From: Methanosarcinales archaeon
Lineage (GTDB): Archaea > Halobacteriota > Methanosarcinia > Methanosarcinales > Methanogasteraceae
Length of the DNA: 5,867 nucleotides
Assembly: GCA_030672345.1 (NCBI GenBank)
Contig: DAOVGO010000027.1
Span: forward strand, 1 to 5,867
Reading direction: 5' to 3'
The notes beneath the pieces are model-generated. The model was not told where the DNA came from, searched no databases, and worked only from the letters and a program-made list of their open reading frames with translations. Positions 5,114-5,867 of this stretch are shown here, piece after piece. Every line of letters starts with the position of its first letter. Within the stretch, counting starts at the first letter, position 1. Both the position numbers and the translations under genes were made by a program.

Positions 5114-5867
5114 CGATCATCATCGGCGGCGGGTTAACCGGACTTGCAGCAGCGTACAAACTGCTCAAAAACGGCGTTTCCGATGTGACAATCCTTGAAA
5201 AGGACCCGGAGCCCGGCGGGATGGCTGCAAGTTATCATATCAGTGATTATCACATCGAAAAGTATTATCATCACATCTTTGAGAGCGACACCGAACTGAT
5301 CGACATTATGGCAGATCTGGGGCTCGGAAAAGACCTGCAATGGCTCAAAGGCACCACAGGATACCACATCGATGGAAAAATCTATCCGATGAACACGCCG
5401 CTCGAACTGCTGCGATCACCGCTCTCGATCCTCGATCTGATGCGGCTTGCAGCAATCGTTCTTGCGATCAAACGGAAAAAGGATATCTCTGGATTCGATG
5501 ATGTGACCGCAAAGGAGTGGATCATCGAGAATGCTGGAAACTCGGTGTACGAACGGTTTTTTGAGCCGCTCCTGCGAAGCAAGTTCGGGAACAACCGTGA
5601 CCTGGTATCTGCTGCATGGTTGTTCGGGCGCATCAGGATCAGGTCGAACCGTTCAGCAAGCGGAGAGCGGCTCGGGTATCTCAGGGGCGGATTCTACCGT
5701 TTTATAAAACGGCTGACAGACTCGATCACCGAGATGGGCGGCGAGATCAGGACCGGCTGCGAGGTATCAGAGATCGTCGTTGCCGGCGATGCCGTATGCG
5801 GCGTATCTGCGGGCGGATACATGGAATGCGACGCTGTGATCTCCACAGTCTCGCCACACGCATTCTC
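5107..5867 (+). CDS. FAD-dependent oxidoreductase, amine oxidase/protoporphyrinogen oxidase-like, C-terminus outside window
   Basis: 253 codons run to the right edge without a stop. The N-terminus TIIIGGGLTGLAAAYKLLKN (3-22), with the acidic end in ILEKD (29-33), is the dinucleotide-binding Rossmann fold of FAD enzymes, followed by the flavin-contact stretch PGGMAASY (37-44). Later landmarks, YYHHIF (53-58), TAKEWI (134-139), FFEPLLRSKFG (151-161), SAAWLFGRI (168-176) and ERLGYLRGGFYRFI (187-200), match a subgroup of NAD(P)/FAD-dependent oxidoreductases related to protoporphyrinogen oxidase, phytoene desaturase and UDP-galactopyranose mutase. Those often stand near glycosyltransferase genes. 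The substrate cannot be named. A true protoporphyrinogen oxidase is unlikely if the host makes haem through sirohaem, as methanogens with haem do. There is no Shine-Dalgarno sequence; translation is probably coupled to ccmF through the ATGAAGAA repeat. Confidence 0.85.
   Translation, partial: MKTIIIGGGLTGLAAAYKLLKNGVSDVTILEKDPEPGGMAASYHISDYHIEKYYHHIFESDTELIDIMADLGLGKDLQWLKGTTGYHIDGKIYPMNTPLELLRSPLSILDLMRLAAIVLAIKRKKDISGFDDVTAKEWIIENAGNSVYERFFEPLLRSKFGNNRDLVSAAWLFGRIRIRSNRSASGERLGYLRGGFYRFIKRLTDSITEMGGEIRTGCEVSEIVVAGDAVCGVSAGGYMECDAVISTVSPHAF

Overview
The window looks like a chromosomal segment of a euryarchaeon, most probably a methanogen or methanotroph of the Methanosarcinales/ANME type. 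The reasons are an archaeal-type short ribose-phosphate pyrophosphokinase (285 aa), archaeal SecF and SecD in the order secF-secD, a cytochrome c maturation protein (CcmF C-terminal half), a relic of a dockerin-like calcium-binding domain of the kind seen in surface proteins of that group, and near-leaderless gene starts. The placement is an inference from protein character; no rRNA or other marker is present.

Layout. Positions 1-2772 hold a compact minus-strand operon read right to left: prs (PRPP synthase), then secF, then secD, which runs off the left edge. The prs stop codon overlaps the secF ribosome binding site, and the secF stop overlaps the secD start as ATGA. Positions 2773-4050 are a 1.3-kb divergent intergenic region that is largely a graveyard. 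On the minus strand it carries an intact Phd/RelB-like antitoxin gene, a RelE/ParE-like toxin broken by two one-base frameshifts, and the remains of a dockerin-like domain. The second calcium loop of that domain is split by a ~50-nt insert made of two small hairpins. Further right lie an imperfect palindrome built from 10-bp near-repeats and a hairpin in front of the next gene. Positions 4051-5867 hold a plus-strand pair: the C-terminal half of the haem lyase CcmF as a stand-alone gene, then an FAD-dependent oxidoreductase of the amine oxidase/protoporphyrinogen oxidase-like superfamily, which runs off the right edge. They are joined by an unusual triple 8-bp repeat that carries three successive ATG codons.

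How the genes work together. SecF and SecD form the membrane complex that assists Sec-dependent protein export; prs supplies PRPP and is linked to them by transcription rather than by pathway. CcmF works outside the cytoplasmic membrane in haem attachment to c-type cytochromes and needs an N-terminal half that is not encoded here. No complete new defence or mobile system is visible. The most notable features are the decayed toxin-antitoxin/dockerin junction, the hairpin insert, and the split CcmF with its repeat-coupled downstream gene.
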